Source of the DNA: Gammaproteobacteria bacterium MFB021
GTDB taxonomy: Bacteria > Pseudomonadota > Gammaproteobacteria > Pseudomonadales > Halomonadaceae
Direction of reading: 5' to 3'
Assembly (NCBI GenBank): GCA_000737985.1
Contig: JNVT01000097.1
Coordinates: forward strand, 62,001 to 126,000
DNA: 64,000 nucleotides
The notes under the pieces are model-generated. The model was given only the letters and a program-made list of their open reading frames with translations, was not told the DNA's origin and searched no databases. The position numbers and the translations under genes were made by a program. Below are positions 1-9,684 of the stretch, piece by piece. Within the stretch, counting starts at the first letter, position 1. Every line of letters starts with the position of its first letter.

Positions 1-1544
1 TAGTTGGGCGTATCCGCCGGTAGCTGAGTCTGCCAGGCACTCAGTAGATCGCCACGGACCAGGGTGATGATCGCCATCGCCGCGAAGGTGACGGCAAAGG
101 CCAGCAGTTGGCCGAGACTCGCCTGGCGCCGCCGTGCCAGCTGACTCGCGCCCAGGCGCAGGGCGCGGCTGGCCTCGCCGCCACGCGCGCCGAAGCGTGT
201 AGCCAGGCGCAGCACCAGTGCCAACAACAGCCAGCCCACCCCCCACAGCACCACAAGCGCGATCAGCCCGCCCACCAGCAGTGCCGCGGCGAGCCCGAGG
301 TCACCGGAGTAGAGCCACAGCAGCGCGCCGAACACCAGACTGGCCACCGCCACCATCAGCCACGCCGAAGCGGGCAGCGGATCGAGCTCGCGGCGCAGCA
401 CCTTGAGCGCACTGACCCGCTGCAGGCGCAGCAGCGTCGGCCCAGCGAAACCCACCAGCACCGCCAGCGCGGTCAACACCCCCAGCAGCAGCGGCAGCAT
501 GCCCGGCGCCGGCAGCGTCAGCGGTAGAAAGCGCGCCAGCAGGGCCAGCAGCGCGGCCTGCCCCACCAGCCCCAGCAGCGCGCCGACCACCGAGGCCGCC
601 AGCGCCAGCCAGGCCAACTGCCAGGCGAACAGCTGGGCCAGCTGGCGCTGACTGGCGCCGAAGCAACGCAGCAGCGCGGCGGTATCCAGATGGCGGTCGA
701 CATAGCGCCGGGTGGCCATGGCCACCGCCACCCCGGCCAGCAGCACCGCCGCCAGTCCGGAGAGACTCAGGTACTTCTGCGCCCGGGTCAGGGCGCTGCC
801 GAGCTGCGGCTGGTCGTCGCGCACGTCCTCGACCTCCACGCCCTGCTGGCGCAGCCGCGTGAGCAGATCGCCCACCGCTGCCACCGCCGCGGGGGAGCCC
901 TTGGCCAGCAGTTCGTATTCGATCCGCGAACCTGGACGCACCAGCCCGGTGGCGTCGAGATCGGCCAGACGCATCATCAAGCGCGGGCTGAGGCTGGCGA
1001 ATCCCGCCGACTGATCCGGTTCGCGATCGATCAGCCCGGACACCGTCAACTCACGCTGACCCACCTGCACCGGTTCGCCGATCGCCACGTCGAGCAGCTG
1101 GGCGAGTCGCGGCGCGATCCATACGCTGCCCGGCGCCGGCCCCGCGGCGCGCTCGACGATGCCCTCACCGAGGTCGACGCGCAGCTTGCCGTAGAGCGGA
1201 TAGGCGCCGTCGACCACCTTGAGACTGGCCAGCTGGAAGGCGTCGCCGTGGCTGACCATGGAGACGGTATCGACCTGATCGGAGAGGGTCAGCCCGGCAG
1301 TGCGCAGCGTGTCACGCAGGTCATCGCCGAAGGGGTCACTCTGTTCGAGCTTGATGTCGCCGCCCATCAACTGGCCGGCCTGACGGGTCAGACCGCGATC
1401 CAGGCGGTCGAGAAAGAAGCCGATCATGGTGGTCGCCGCCACCGCCAGCACCAGGGCGACGAACAGCGCGCGCACGTCTCCGGCGCGCAGATCGCGCCGG
1501 AGCCCCTTGAACGACAGCGCCAGCAGCGAACCGGCCGCCCTCAT
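1..1544 (-). CDS. ybbP: ABC transporter permease, FtsX/YbbP-like (partial, 3' end outside window)
   Basis: Inner-membrane permease of a MacB/FtsX-type exporter, expected to pair with the ATPase encoded just upstream. The ATG lies in an ATGA overlap with the ybbA stop. The frame is open from there to the left edge (about 514 codons); family members are roughly 800 residues, so the C-terminal part is missing. Residues 1-60 hold a first membrane segment (ALFVALVLAVAATTMIGFFL), followed by a periplasmic MacB-like domain, then several Leu/Val/Ala-rich membrane helices from about residue 270. Synteny with divergent tesA matches the E. coli tesA/ybbA-ybbP arrangement. The transported substrate is unknown. 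Confidence 0.88.
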   Translation of the reverse strand, partial: MRAAGSLLALSFKGLRRDLRAGDVRALFVALVLAVAATTMIGFFLDRLDRGLTRQAGQLMGGDIKLEQSDPFGDDLRDTLRTAGLTLSDQVDTVSMVSHGDAFQLASLKVVDGAYPLYGKLRVDLGEGIVERAAGPAPGSVWIAPRLAQLLDVAIGEPVQVGQRELTVSGLIDREPDQSAGFASLSPRLMMRLADLDATGLVRPGSRIEYELLAKGSPAAVAAVGDLLTRLRQQGVEVEDVRDDQPQLGSALTRAQKYLSLSGLAAVLLAGVAVAMATRRYVDRHLDTAALLRCFGASQRQLAQLFAWQLAWLALAASVVGALLGLVGQAALLALLARFLPLTLPAPGMLPLLLGVLTALAVLVGFAGPTLLRLQRVSALKVLRRELDPLPASAWLMVAVASLVFGALLWLYSGDLGLAAALLVGGLIALVVLWGVGWLLLALVLRLATRFGARGGEASRALRLGASQLARRRQASLGQLLAFAVTFAAMAIITLVRGDLLSAWQTQLPADTPN

Positions 1545-2272
1545 GCCTGCACCTCATCGGGCTCGAGTGCCACCAGTCGGCCGCCGTCGAGACGCAGGCA
1601 GCGCTGGCAGCGCCGCGCCAGATGGGGGTCGTGGGTGACCAGCACCAGAGTGGTGCCGGCCTCGCGGTTGAGCGCGAACAGCGACTCGATGATCGCGCTG
1701 CCGGTGTCGCGGTCGAGATTGCCGGTAGGCTCGTCGGCGAACACCAGCTCGGGCCGGGTGACGAAGGCGCGCGCCACCGCAACGCGCTGCTGCTCGCCGC
1801 CGGAAAGCTGCTTGGGTAGATGATCCAGACGCTCGCCGAGCCCGACCCGGCCGAGCCAGTCACGCGCCCGCTGCTGATGATCGCGGCCGGGCGTCAGCTC
1901 CAGCGGCAGCATTACGTTCTCCAGCGCGGTCAGGGTGGGCAGGAGCTGGAAGTTCTGGAACACGAACCCTACCCGCCCTGCGCGCAGCGCGGCGCGGCCA
2001 TCCTCGTCGAGCGCCGGCAGTGCGGTACCGAACAGCGCGAGTTCGCCATGGCTGGGCGTATCCAGCCCCGCCAACAGCGCCAGCAGGGTCGACTTGCCCG
2101 CCCCGGAACTGCCCAGAATCGCCACGCTCTCGCCAGGCATGACGCACAGGTCGAGGTCGTCGAGGATGGTCAACTGGCGCTCGCCGCTGGTGACCTGCTT
2201 GCCCAGGCCGCGGGCCTCGAGCGTCGGGATCGCGGCGGCCGAGGCGGCACGCGAGTCGCGGGAATCGGACAT
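1541..2272 (-). CDS. ybbA: ABC transporter ATP-binding protein, YbbA/LolD-like
   Basis: ATPase subunit of a lipoprotein- or macrolide-type exporter complex, 243 residues. Walker A GSSGAGKST is at residues 54-62, the signature LSGGEQQ at 156-162, and Walker B LVFADEP at 176-182, followed by a VTHD switch histidine. The start at MSDSRDSR was chosen because the upstream extension in the same frame is low-complexity and unlike the family. Its stop overlaps the permease start by four bases, so the two are translationally coupled. In E. coli the pair sits next to tesA, as here. Whether it works on lipids, lipoproteins or a drug cannot be decided from sequence. Confidence 0.92.
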   Translation of the reverse strand: MSDSRDSRAASAAAIPTLEARGLGKQVTSGERQLTILDDLDLCVMPGESVAILGSSGAGKSTLLALLAGLDTPSHGELALFGTALPALDEDGRAALRAGRVGFVFQNFQLLPTLTALENVMLPLELTPGRDHQQRARDWLGRVGLGERLDHLPKQLSGGEQQRVAVARAFVTRPELVFADEPTGNLDRDTGSAIIESLFALNREAGTTLVLVTHDPHLARRCQRCLRLDGGRLVALEPDEVQA

Positions 2273-2777
2273 GAATCGGGGCTTCCTGTACGGTGGCGCG
2301 TCCCGCTGGGTGTCGGCGGCATCCCGCCGCGCGGCCAGCCGTGGACGCCGATGCTCTCCACTCTGGCACGGATCCCCCCGACCGGCCAGGCGGGCCCGGG
2401 ATGCGGTATGGCGCCGGCTTGCGGCGCTCGGGCTCGACGGCATCGGGATCACCGCCCCGAGGATGCGCGTCAAGGCGTCTCGATGTCGGTGGGAGACGCA
2501 GTGGCATGCGGGGTGGCGCGGCTCGTGGGAGAGGTCATTGAAATAGCCGGCGTCGCGCTTACCGGCATACTTGCCGGCGAAGTGGTTGCGACGGCAACAT
2601 GGCGATTTCGATCGCCCGTCACCACGCCGACCCGCGCACGGCTCTCGCCTCCCTGCCAGAGAAACGGTGGCAGGAACATGGTGCTCGGGATATGGAGCAT
2701 GAAAACGCTTATTAGCGTTTTGCCGAGCCCGTGATCGGATAATATCTGCGTTCGCCGATTCTCCCGAGGAGTGAGAC
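2273..2777. other. 505-bp intergenic region between divergent ybbA and tesA
   Basis: No recognisable gene. Open frames here have no family resemblance and read like shadows of GC-rich sequence. The stretch must hold both divergent promoters. Close to tesA there is an AT-richer patch (about 2700-2750) with a perfect 8-bp inverted repeat and a TAATAT/GATAAT -10-like hexamer near 2738-2745, but no convincing -35 partner. Confidence 0.6.
2702..2721. repeat. Perfect 8-bp inverted repeat upstream of tesA
   Basis: AAAACGCT, a TATT loop, then AGCGTTTT. It lies about 20 bases upstream of a -10-like hexamer and 57 bases before the tesA ATG. It could be a repressor operator for tesA or a weak terminator-like hairpin; the position favours an operator. 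Function is inference only. Confidence 0.5.
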
Positions 2778-3467
2778 ATGTTGCCTGGTTCGAGAATGCC
2801 CGGTTCGACGAAGAGGTCGACGACGCTATGGCTACGGCTCCGCAGCGGCCTGGCGCGTGCGCTGCTGGCGCTGGCCATGGCGCTGACGCTACTGCCCGGC
2901 GCCGCGCAGGCACACACGCTGTTGGTGATGGGTGACAGTCTCAGTGCCGCCTATGGCATCGACCCTCAGGCGGGCTGGGTCAGCCTGCTCGAACGCAAGC
3001 TGGGCAAGGGCTATCCGGTCATCAACGCCAGCATCTCAGGCGAGACCACCTCGGGTGGCGCGGCGCGGCTGCCCGAGCTGCTCAAGCAGCATCACCCGGA
3101 TATCGTGCTGCTCGAACTCGGCGGTAACGATGGCCTGCGCGGACTCTCGCCCCAACAGATGAAGGTCAATCTGGCCAAGATGGTCGAACGCAGCCGCGCG
3201 GAGGGCGCCCGCGTACTGCTGCTGGGCATCGAGGTGCCACCCAACTACGGCCCCGCCTATACCAACGCCTTTCGTAACGTCTTCACTCAGCTCGCCGACG
3301 AGCACGATCTGCCGCTGGTGCCGTTTCTACTCGAAGACGTCGATCTCGACAGCATGCTGCAGGCGGACGGCATCCATCCGACCGCCGAAGCCCAGCCGAT
3401 CATCCTGGCCAATGTCTGGGCCAAGCTCGAACCGATGCTCGCCGACGACGCCGACCACCAGCGCTGA
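2778..3467 (+). CDS. tesA: Periplasmic SGNH esterase / lysophospholipase L1 (TesA)
   Basis: Multifunctional acyl-CoA thioesterase I / arylesterase of the SGNH (GDSL) hydrolase family, acting in the periplasm. Total length is 229 residues, with a long N-terminus and a signal peptide ending near AQA (residue 45), giving a mature protein of the usual size. Catalytic blocks are all visible: GDS with Ser54, Gly88 (SGET), GGND with Asn117, and D197-x-x-H200 (DGIH). The ATG follows a good ribosome site (GAGGAG, 2765-2770). A later Met could be the true start, since the cytoplasmic N-tail is about 20 residues longer than usual. Divergent from ybbA, as in E. coli. Confidence 0.93.
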   Translation: MLPGSRMPGSTKRSTTLWLRLRSGLARALLALAMALTLLPGAAQAHTLLVMGDSLSAAYGIDPQAGWVSLLERKLGKGYPVINASISGETTSGGAARLPELLKQHHPDIVLLELGGNDGLRGLSPQQMKVNLAKMVERSRAEGARVLLLGIEVPPNYGPAYTNAFRNVFTQLADEHDLPLVPFLLEDVDLDSMLQADGIHPTAEAQPIILANVWAKLEPMLADDADHQR

Positions 3468-3637
3468 GCCGGATGGTAGCGCCTGGCACGCGGTCAACGG
3501 CGTGCTAGGCTCTGGACGGAAACTGCCTGCAGTCGACGGCGCTGAACCGCTGACATTTCGTGGTCAGGCCGAATCGGCCAAGTCAGATGCGATTCAAGCC
3601 CGAGGAGGCACCGGGCGCCCCACCAAGAGGTCAACAG

Positions 3638-4615
3638 ATGCAGATGGAAGGCGATACGGCGCTGGTTGCGGCCTATGAATTGAACGGCAGCGGCGGCGGC
3701 TCATTGCTCAGCGTGAGACAGCTGCGCGAAGCCTGGCAGTCGCCGGAGCGACCGCTGTGGATGCATCTCGATTTCCGCCACACCGACGTGAGCACCTATC
3801 TCGAGGATATCGCCGGGCTCGACGAGGCGGCGATCGAAGCCTTGCTCGAGGAAGATACCCGCCCGCGCGTGGCCAAATTCCGCAACGGCGCGGTGAGTAC
3901 GCTGCGCGGCGTCAATCTCAACCCCGGAGCCGCCCCGGAGGATCTGATCTCGCTGCGCATCTGGATCTCCGCCAACCGCCTGATCACGCTGCGCCGGCGT
4001 CCGCTGAAATCGGTCAGCGAAGTGCGCGAGCGCATCGATCGCGGCGAGGGCGCGCTGTCGGTGCCCGACCTGCTCGCCTGGCTGGCCGAGACCCTGGTCG
4101 ACAACGTCGGCGACGTGGCTCACCAGCTCGACGACCGCCTGGGCGAGCTGGAAGAGGACCAGTTGAGCGATCGCGAGATCGATCCCGACGATCTGTCGCA
4201 CCTGCGCCGTTCGCTGATCACCCTGCGCCGCTTCATGGGCCCCCAGCGCGACTGCCTCGAACAGATCGCCCACGGCCCCGATAGCTTCGACGAGGATACC
4301 CGGGTCTCGGTGCGCGAGAGCGCCAACCAGCTATCGCGCTACGTCGAGGACTTTCACGCCATGCAGGAGCGCGCGCTGATCCTGCAGGAGCAGTTGCTCA
4401 ACGAGCACAACGAACGCCTCAACCAGCGCATGTACATGCTGGCGATCGTCACCACGGTGTTCCTGCCGCTGAGCTTTCTGACCGGCCTGCTGGGCATCAA
4501 CGTCGGGGGCATCCCCGGCGCCGACAGCCACTACGGTTTTGCCGTCTTCGTCGCTATCACCGCGGTGGTCGGCGGCTGCGTGATGTGGCTGCTCAAGCGC
4601 AAGCACTGGTGGTAG
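3638..4615 (+). CDS. zntB: CorA-family divalent metal transporter, ZntB-like
   Basis: Inner-membrane zinc/metal transporter of the 2-TM GxN family, 325 residues. A large cytoplasmic N-terminal domain is followed by a long helical coiled stretch and two C-terminal membrane helices (MYMLAIVTTVFLPLSFLTGL and YGFAVFVAITAVVGGCVMWL). The pore motif is GIN followed by VGGIPG, the pattern of ZntB rather than the GMN of CorA. The C-terminus ends in basic KRKHWW. The start at 3638 has AAGAGG eight bases upstream and is preferred over an upstream ATG at 3560 that adds an unrelated tail. ZntB proteins are thought to import zinc with protons. Confidence 0.9.
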   Translation: MQMEGDTALVAAYELNGSGGGSLLSVRQLREAWQSPERPLWMHLDFRHTDVSTYLEDIAGLDEAAIEALLEEDTRPRVAKFRNGAVSTLRGVNLNPGAAPEDLISLRIWISANRLITLRRRPLKSVSEVRERIDRGEGALSVPDLLAWLAETLVDNVGDVAHQLDDRLGELEEDQLSDREIDPDDLSHLRRSLITLRRFMGPQRDCLEQIAHGPDSFDEDTRVSVRESANQLSRYVEDFHAMQERALILQEQLLNEHNERLNQRMYMLAIVTTVFLPLSFLTGLLGINVGGIPGADSHYGFAVFVAITAVVGGCVMWLLKRKHWW

Positions 4616-4640
4616 GCGATCCGCGTCGCGCCGCGGCGGC

Positions 4641-4916
4641 TCAGTCGCCGCGGTCGACGTGGCCCAGATCGCGCTGCGGATCGAGCCGGTCGCGCACCCG
4701 GCGCTTGAGGTCCTTGATCTCGGGGAAACCGCCGTCGCGCTTGCGCTCCCATAGCGTCTGCTCGTCGTAGAGCACCTCGAAGTGGCCGCCGTGGCTGGGC
4801 GCCAGTGCCACCTGTTCGAGATCCTCGCCGAAGGTCTGCAACAGTTCCTGGGCATACCAGCCGGCACGTAGCAGCCACTGGCATTGCGTACAATAATGAA
4901 TGCGGATGCGGGCCAT
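4641..4916 (-). CDS. SelT/SelW/SelH (Rdx) family redox protein, cysteine form
   Basis: Small thioredoxin-like redox protein of 91 residues. The N-terminal beta strand runs straight into a CTQC motif (Cys9, Cys12), the place where selenoprotein W homologues carry CxxU. A second conserved Cys-free strand region and a GGxFEVxxDE motif (residues 43-52) are typical of the Rdx family. AGGAGAG sits just before the ATG. It converges with zntB and is divergent from the MFS gene to the right. Bacterial members have no settled substrate; redox function is by family. Confidence 0.85.
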   Translation of the reverse strand: MARIRIHYCTQCQWLLRAGWYAQELLQTFGEDLEQVALAPSHGGHFEVLYDEQTLWERKRDGGFPEIKDLKRRVRDRLDPQRDLGHVDRGD

Positions 4917-5067
4917 ACGACTCTCCTCGAGGACTTTCCCCGGCGATGATTGCACTGGCGCGCATGATGCGCGGTTCACCGCGCCGGACTCAAGCGCGCG
5001 GCCGGCGAGCCGCCGCCTGGACAGATACCAGAGCGCTTTCCCCCAACCGGAAACAAGGACGTTTTCC

Positions 5068-6408
5068 ATGACGGCAAGAAGTTCAAGCACCCGCGGCAGC
5101 GACGACGACAGCCTCACTCGCCTCTTCGAACGCGTCACCGGCGACGACGACAGCCGCATGTGCCGGGATATCTCCGACGCCGCCTGCCAGGAGCAGCCAG
5201 GCAACTTCTTTCGCCACCTGGTGGCGGCGCTGGGCAATAAGCTCGCCGATGAGCTCTCCAACGCGCGCCTGATCCTGCCCTGGCTGATGGGGGCGATCGG
5301 CGCGCCGGTATGGATGGTCGGCCTGCTGGTGCCGATCCGCGAAGCCGGCGCCCTGCTGCCGCAACTGTTGATCGCGGGCTATATCCGCCTGCGCGAGATT
5401 CGCAAATGGGTGTGGGTGGCCGGCGGCGTGGCCCAGGCCGTGGGCGCGGTGCTCCTAGGCCTGCTGGCGCTGTTCGGCCACGGTAGCTGGGGCGGCGCGC
5501 TGGTGCTGATCGCGCTGACCGGGCTCTCGCTGGGGCGCGGTCTCTCCTCGGTGGCGACCAAGGACGTGATGGGCAAGACCATCGCCAAGCAGCGGCGTGG
5601 CACGCTGATGGGCTGGAGCGCCAGCGCCGCCGGGGCGCTGACGCTGCTCGTGGGCGTCGGGCTGATGCTGATGGGCGACCGCCCCGGCACCTGGGCGCTG
5701 GCGGTGCTGCTGTTCGCTGCCGCGCTGGGCTGGGCGCTCAACGCCCTGTGCGCGGCAGCGATCCGCGAAGCGCCGGGCGCCACCGAGGGCGGTGCCAACG
5801 CCTGGGACAGCGTCAAGCAAGGGATCTCGCTGATGCGCCGCGACCGCCGCTTCCTGCACTTCAATCTCTCCCGCGCCCTGCTGCTGTCGAGCGCCCTGGC
5901 GCTGCCCTATCTGGCCCTGCTGGGCCAGCAGAACAGCGGCACCGACCTGGCCAGCCTAGGCATCCTGGTACTCACCTCAGGGGTCGCCGGCATGATCGGC
6001 GGGCCGATCTGGGGGCGTCTGGCCGATCGCTCCAGTCGGCGCGTCATGCGCAATGCCGCCATCGGCGCCGCCCTGTGCTGTGTCGCCGGCGCCGCCTGCG
6101 TGCTGCTGCCGGAGGCCGCGCGCACCAGCGTGTGGCCCTACGCCGTGGTCTATGGCCTGCTGATGATCGCCCACGCGGGCATTCGCCTGGGGCGCAAGAC
6201 CTATGTAGTGGATCTCTCCGACAGCGACACCCGGGCGCTCTACGTCGCCTTCTCCAATACCTTCACCGGAGTATTGATGCTGATCGTCGGCCTGCTGCTC
6301 GGCGTGCTCGCCCAGTGGCTCGGCAGCGCCCCGCTGTTGCTGTTGCTGGCGCTGCTGGCGCTGGCCGCCGCGGCAAGCTCGCATGCCCTGGCCGAAGTCG
6401 AGGCGTGA
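5068..6408 (+). CDS. MFS transporter
   Basis: Major facilitator of 446 residues with about 12 membrane segments starting near residue 65. The N-terminal 60 residues are soluble, acidic and Ser/Asp-rich (RGSDDDSLTRLFERVTGDDD), longer than in most MFS carriers. The MFS motif A equivalent appears in the second half as GRLADRSSRRVM. The start at 5068 was chosen for its position after the divergent SelW-like gene; the upstream open frame is a non-coding extension. Substrate unknown. The related LOV gene starts 118 bases downstream on the same strand, so they could be co-transcribed, although both may have their own promoter. Confidence 0.82.
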   Translation: MTARSSSTRGSDDDSLTRLFERVTGDDDSRMCRDISDAACQEQPGNFFRHLVAALGNKLADELSNARLILPWLMGAIGAPVWMVGLLVPIREAGALLPQLLIAGYIRLREIRKWVWVAGGVAQAVGAVLLGLLALFGHGSWGGALVLIALTGLSLGRGLSSVATKDVMGKTIAKQRRGTLMGWSASAAGALTLLVGVGLMLMGDRPGTWALAVLLFAAALGWALNALCAAAIREAPGATEGGANAWDSVKQGISLMRRDRRFLHFNLSRALLLSSALALPYLALLGQQNSGTDLASLGILVLTSGVAGMIGGPIWGRLADRSSRRVMRNAAIGAALCCVAGAACVLLPEAARTSVWPYAVVYGLLMIAHAGIRLGRKTYVVDLSDSDTRALYVAFSNTFTGVLMLIVGLLLGVLAQWLGSAPLLLLLALLALAAAASSHALAEVEA

Positions 6409-6526
6409 AGCGTCTTGTCCCGCCCGCGCCGAGCGCTGTCAAAGCGTTGTAATCCAACGGCGCCATGGCATCATGACCGCTTGTATCGTCCCTACAAACC
6501 GTCGCATGTCCAGCCTGGAGACACGG

Positions 6527-6973
6527 ATGGCCAGTAACCCCAAGCGTCCCCCCATGATCAGCCCGGCCCTGCTCGAGCGCATCGTCAACGCCTCGGACGA
6601 TGGGATCGTCGTCGCCGAGCAGGAGGGTGACGAGAATATCCTGATCTACGTCAACGAGGGCTTCGAGCGCCTCACCGGCTACAGCATCGACGAGATTCTC
6701 TATCGCGACTGCCGATTCCTGCAGAATGGCGACCGCGATCAGCCCGCGATCGACCGTGTGCGTACCGCGCTGCGCGAGGGCCGCTCCTGCCGCGAGGTGC
6801 TGCGCAACTACCGCAAGGACGGCTCCCAGTTCTGGAACGAGCTGTCGATCACACCGGTCTACGACGAGGAGGATCAGCTGACCTATTTCGTAGGGGTACA
6901 GAAGGACGTGACCGGGCTGGTCGAAGCCTTGCAGGAGCTGGAAGCGCTCAAGGCCGAGCGCGACCCGGCCTGA
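6527..6973 (+). CDS. Short LOV-domain blue-light photoreceptor
   Basis: Stand-alone LOV protein of 148 residues. Flavin-site residues are all present: photoactive Cys62 in YRDCRFLQ, Gln66, Asn94 in NYRKDG, Asn104 in WNELSITP and the signalling Gln125 in VGVQKD. The LOV core (about residues 15-130) is flanked by a short N-cap and a charged C-terminal helix (about 130-146) and there is no effector domain. Layout and motifs closely resemble the short LOV proteins of Pseudomonas putida (PpSB1/PpSB2-LOV). The start at 6527 has GGAG six bases upstream; an ATG at 6506 is an alternative. By family it binds FMN and signals through dimer rearrangement; the partner is unknown. Confidence 0.9.
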   Translation: MASNPKRPPMISPALLERIVNASDDGIVVAEQEGDENILIYVNEGFERLTGYSIDEILYRDCRFLQNGDRDQPAIDRVRTALREGRSCREVLRNYRKDGSQFWNELSITPVYDEEDQLTYFVGVQKDVTGLVEALQELEALKAERDPA

Positions 6974-7003
6974 GCCGAAGCCGACCTGCCACGCGGCCCC
7001 GGT

Positions 7004-7055
7004 CGGCTATCCTGACCCGCTGCCCTGACTGGCTGTCCTGACTAGCTATTCCGAT
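7004..7055. repeat. Four imperfect 13-bp tandem repeats
   Basis: Units of 13 bases with the shared core CTGAC run CGGCTATCCTGAC, CCGCTGCCCTGAC, TGGCTGTCCTGAC and a degenerate fourth copy. They lie just after the LOV gene and run into a T-rich tract. Probably slippage-generated; no function is evident. Confidence 0.6.
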
Positions 7056-7077
7056 GCAGGGCGTCGATAGCTTTTTT
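7044..7077 (+). terminator. Candidate terminator after the LOV gene
   Basis: AGCTAT (7044-7049) pairs with ATAGCT (7067-7072), with an inner CGA/TCG pairing, and six T follow directly (7072-7077). The stem is short and broken, so it is a weak candidate. Confidence 0.45.
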
Positions 7078-7166
7078 CAAACGGCCAAAGGCTTGTCTTG
7101 CGGCGCATTCGGCGATATATAGCCCTCGAGCATCATCAGGATGCCGTCACATCGGAGGGCCAAACG

Positions 7167-7367
7167 ATGAGCCGTGAAGATTACGCCGAGGACCAAGAGC
7201 TTTACGACGCCGTCAACGACGAGCAATTCGAGCGTCCCCGCAGCAGCAAGGCCGACACTCTGAAGGCGCGCCGCCAGGTCGAGGCGCTGCTGGAAGAGCG
7301 CCGCCTGAAACGTGCGATCGAGGACGACTGGTACGCGGATTTCGACGACGAAGACGAGGAGGAGTGA
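7167..7367 (+). CDS. Small acidic PA3496-like protein
   Basis: Hypothetical protein of 66 residues. A central basic stretch (KARRQVEALLEERRLKRAIE) predicted as one helix is flanked by an acidic N-terminus and ends in DDEDEEE. This charge pattern fits the short PA3496-type proteins widespread in Pseudomonas and Halomonas. The start is well supported by GGAGGG (7154-7159) seven bases before the ATG. No catalytic motif or membrane segment. Function unknown. Confidence 0.75.
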   Translation: MSREDYAEDQELYDAVNDEQFERPRSSKADTLKARRQVEALLEERRLKRAIEDDWYADFDDEDEEE

Positions 7368-7610
7368 GCGGATCACTCCCCCTTCAGAGCCGTAACGACG
7401 GGCGCTCAGGCGTCCGTTCGCGTTAGCGGCCAGCGGTCGCAATCGCGCCGCTAGTCATATACCCTGCTTTATCCGTGTCGCCACCCCGCAGGCCGGTGCC
7501 GCCGGTCACGCTTTTCCAGGCGCGTGACCCCGCGATGCCCACCGCCCCGGGGCTGCCAGCGACCCTGACCCGATCTCATTGACCGCGATACTCAACCGAA
7601 CCGGATTCCC

Positions 7611-9272
<1,662 letters not shown>

Positions 9273-9282
9273 GGCAGGCATC

Positions 9283-9303
9283 GCCCGCCCGACCGGGGCG
9301 GGC
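9283..9303 (+). terminator. GC hairpin just after ettA
   Basis: GCCCGCCC (9283-9290), loop GACCG, GGGCGGGC (9296-9303). No T-tract follows. It may strengthen termination together with the larger hairpin 14 bases further on. Confidence 0.5.
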
Positions 9304-9316
9304 GCATTCGCATCAA

Positions 9317-9350
9317 CGCAAACGCCCGCCTGAAAAGGCGGGCGTTTGCG
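9317..9350. terminator. Bidirectional terminator with 15-bp perfect stem and GAAA loop
   Basis: CGCAAACGCCCGCCT (9317-9331), loop GAAA, then the exact reverse complement (9336-9350). It lies between convergent ettA and the DUF1328 gene, so it can serve both strands. The GAAA tetraloop makes the hairpin unusually stable. Confidence 0.85.
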
Positions 9351-9380
9351 TCTGATCACCTTGAATGTCGGTATTGGTGC

Positions 9381-9539
9381 CTAGCGACCACGGCCGCGTA
9401 TCAGCGATACGACAAACAGGATCAGGAAGATGACGAATAGCACCTTGGCGATCGTCGCCGCGATCCCGGCGACCCCGCCGAACCCGAGAACGCCGGCGAT
9501 GATCGCGACGATGAGAAAAATCACGGCATAACTGAGCAT
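9381..9539 (-). CDS. DUF1328 small membrane protein (YtjA family)
   Basis: Protein of 52 residues with two hydrophobic helices ([16 protein letters not shown] and [18 protein letters not shown]) joined by a Gly/Ala turn and ending in basic RGRGR. This is the standard YtjA/DUF1328 shape. AGGAAG stands upstream of the ATG at 9539; a longer frame exists but adds a non-hydrophobic tail with no ribosome site. Inner-membrane protein, function unknown, often stress-induced in related bacteria. Confidence 0.88.
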   Translation of the reverse strand: MLSYAVIFLIVAIIAGVLGFGGVAGIAATIAKVLFVIFLILFVVSLIRGRGR

Positions 9540-9684
9540 GGCTTTACTTCCTGTGCTGGCCTGATAAGTGCCGCGCGACGGCATGCCCCGCGACGCCCTA
9601 CCCTCGCAATCCTTGAGGGTACCTTAAGCCTTGTTGGTGAAGCGCTTTTCGTCAAGGTGGCCAGAGTATCGGTTTGCAACCGGC

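Noticed and set aside
690-1823. 377-residue plus-strand frame over ybbP/ybbA
   Set aside because: Antisense to the permease and ATPase genes and lacks any family similarity.
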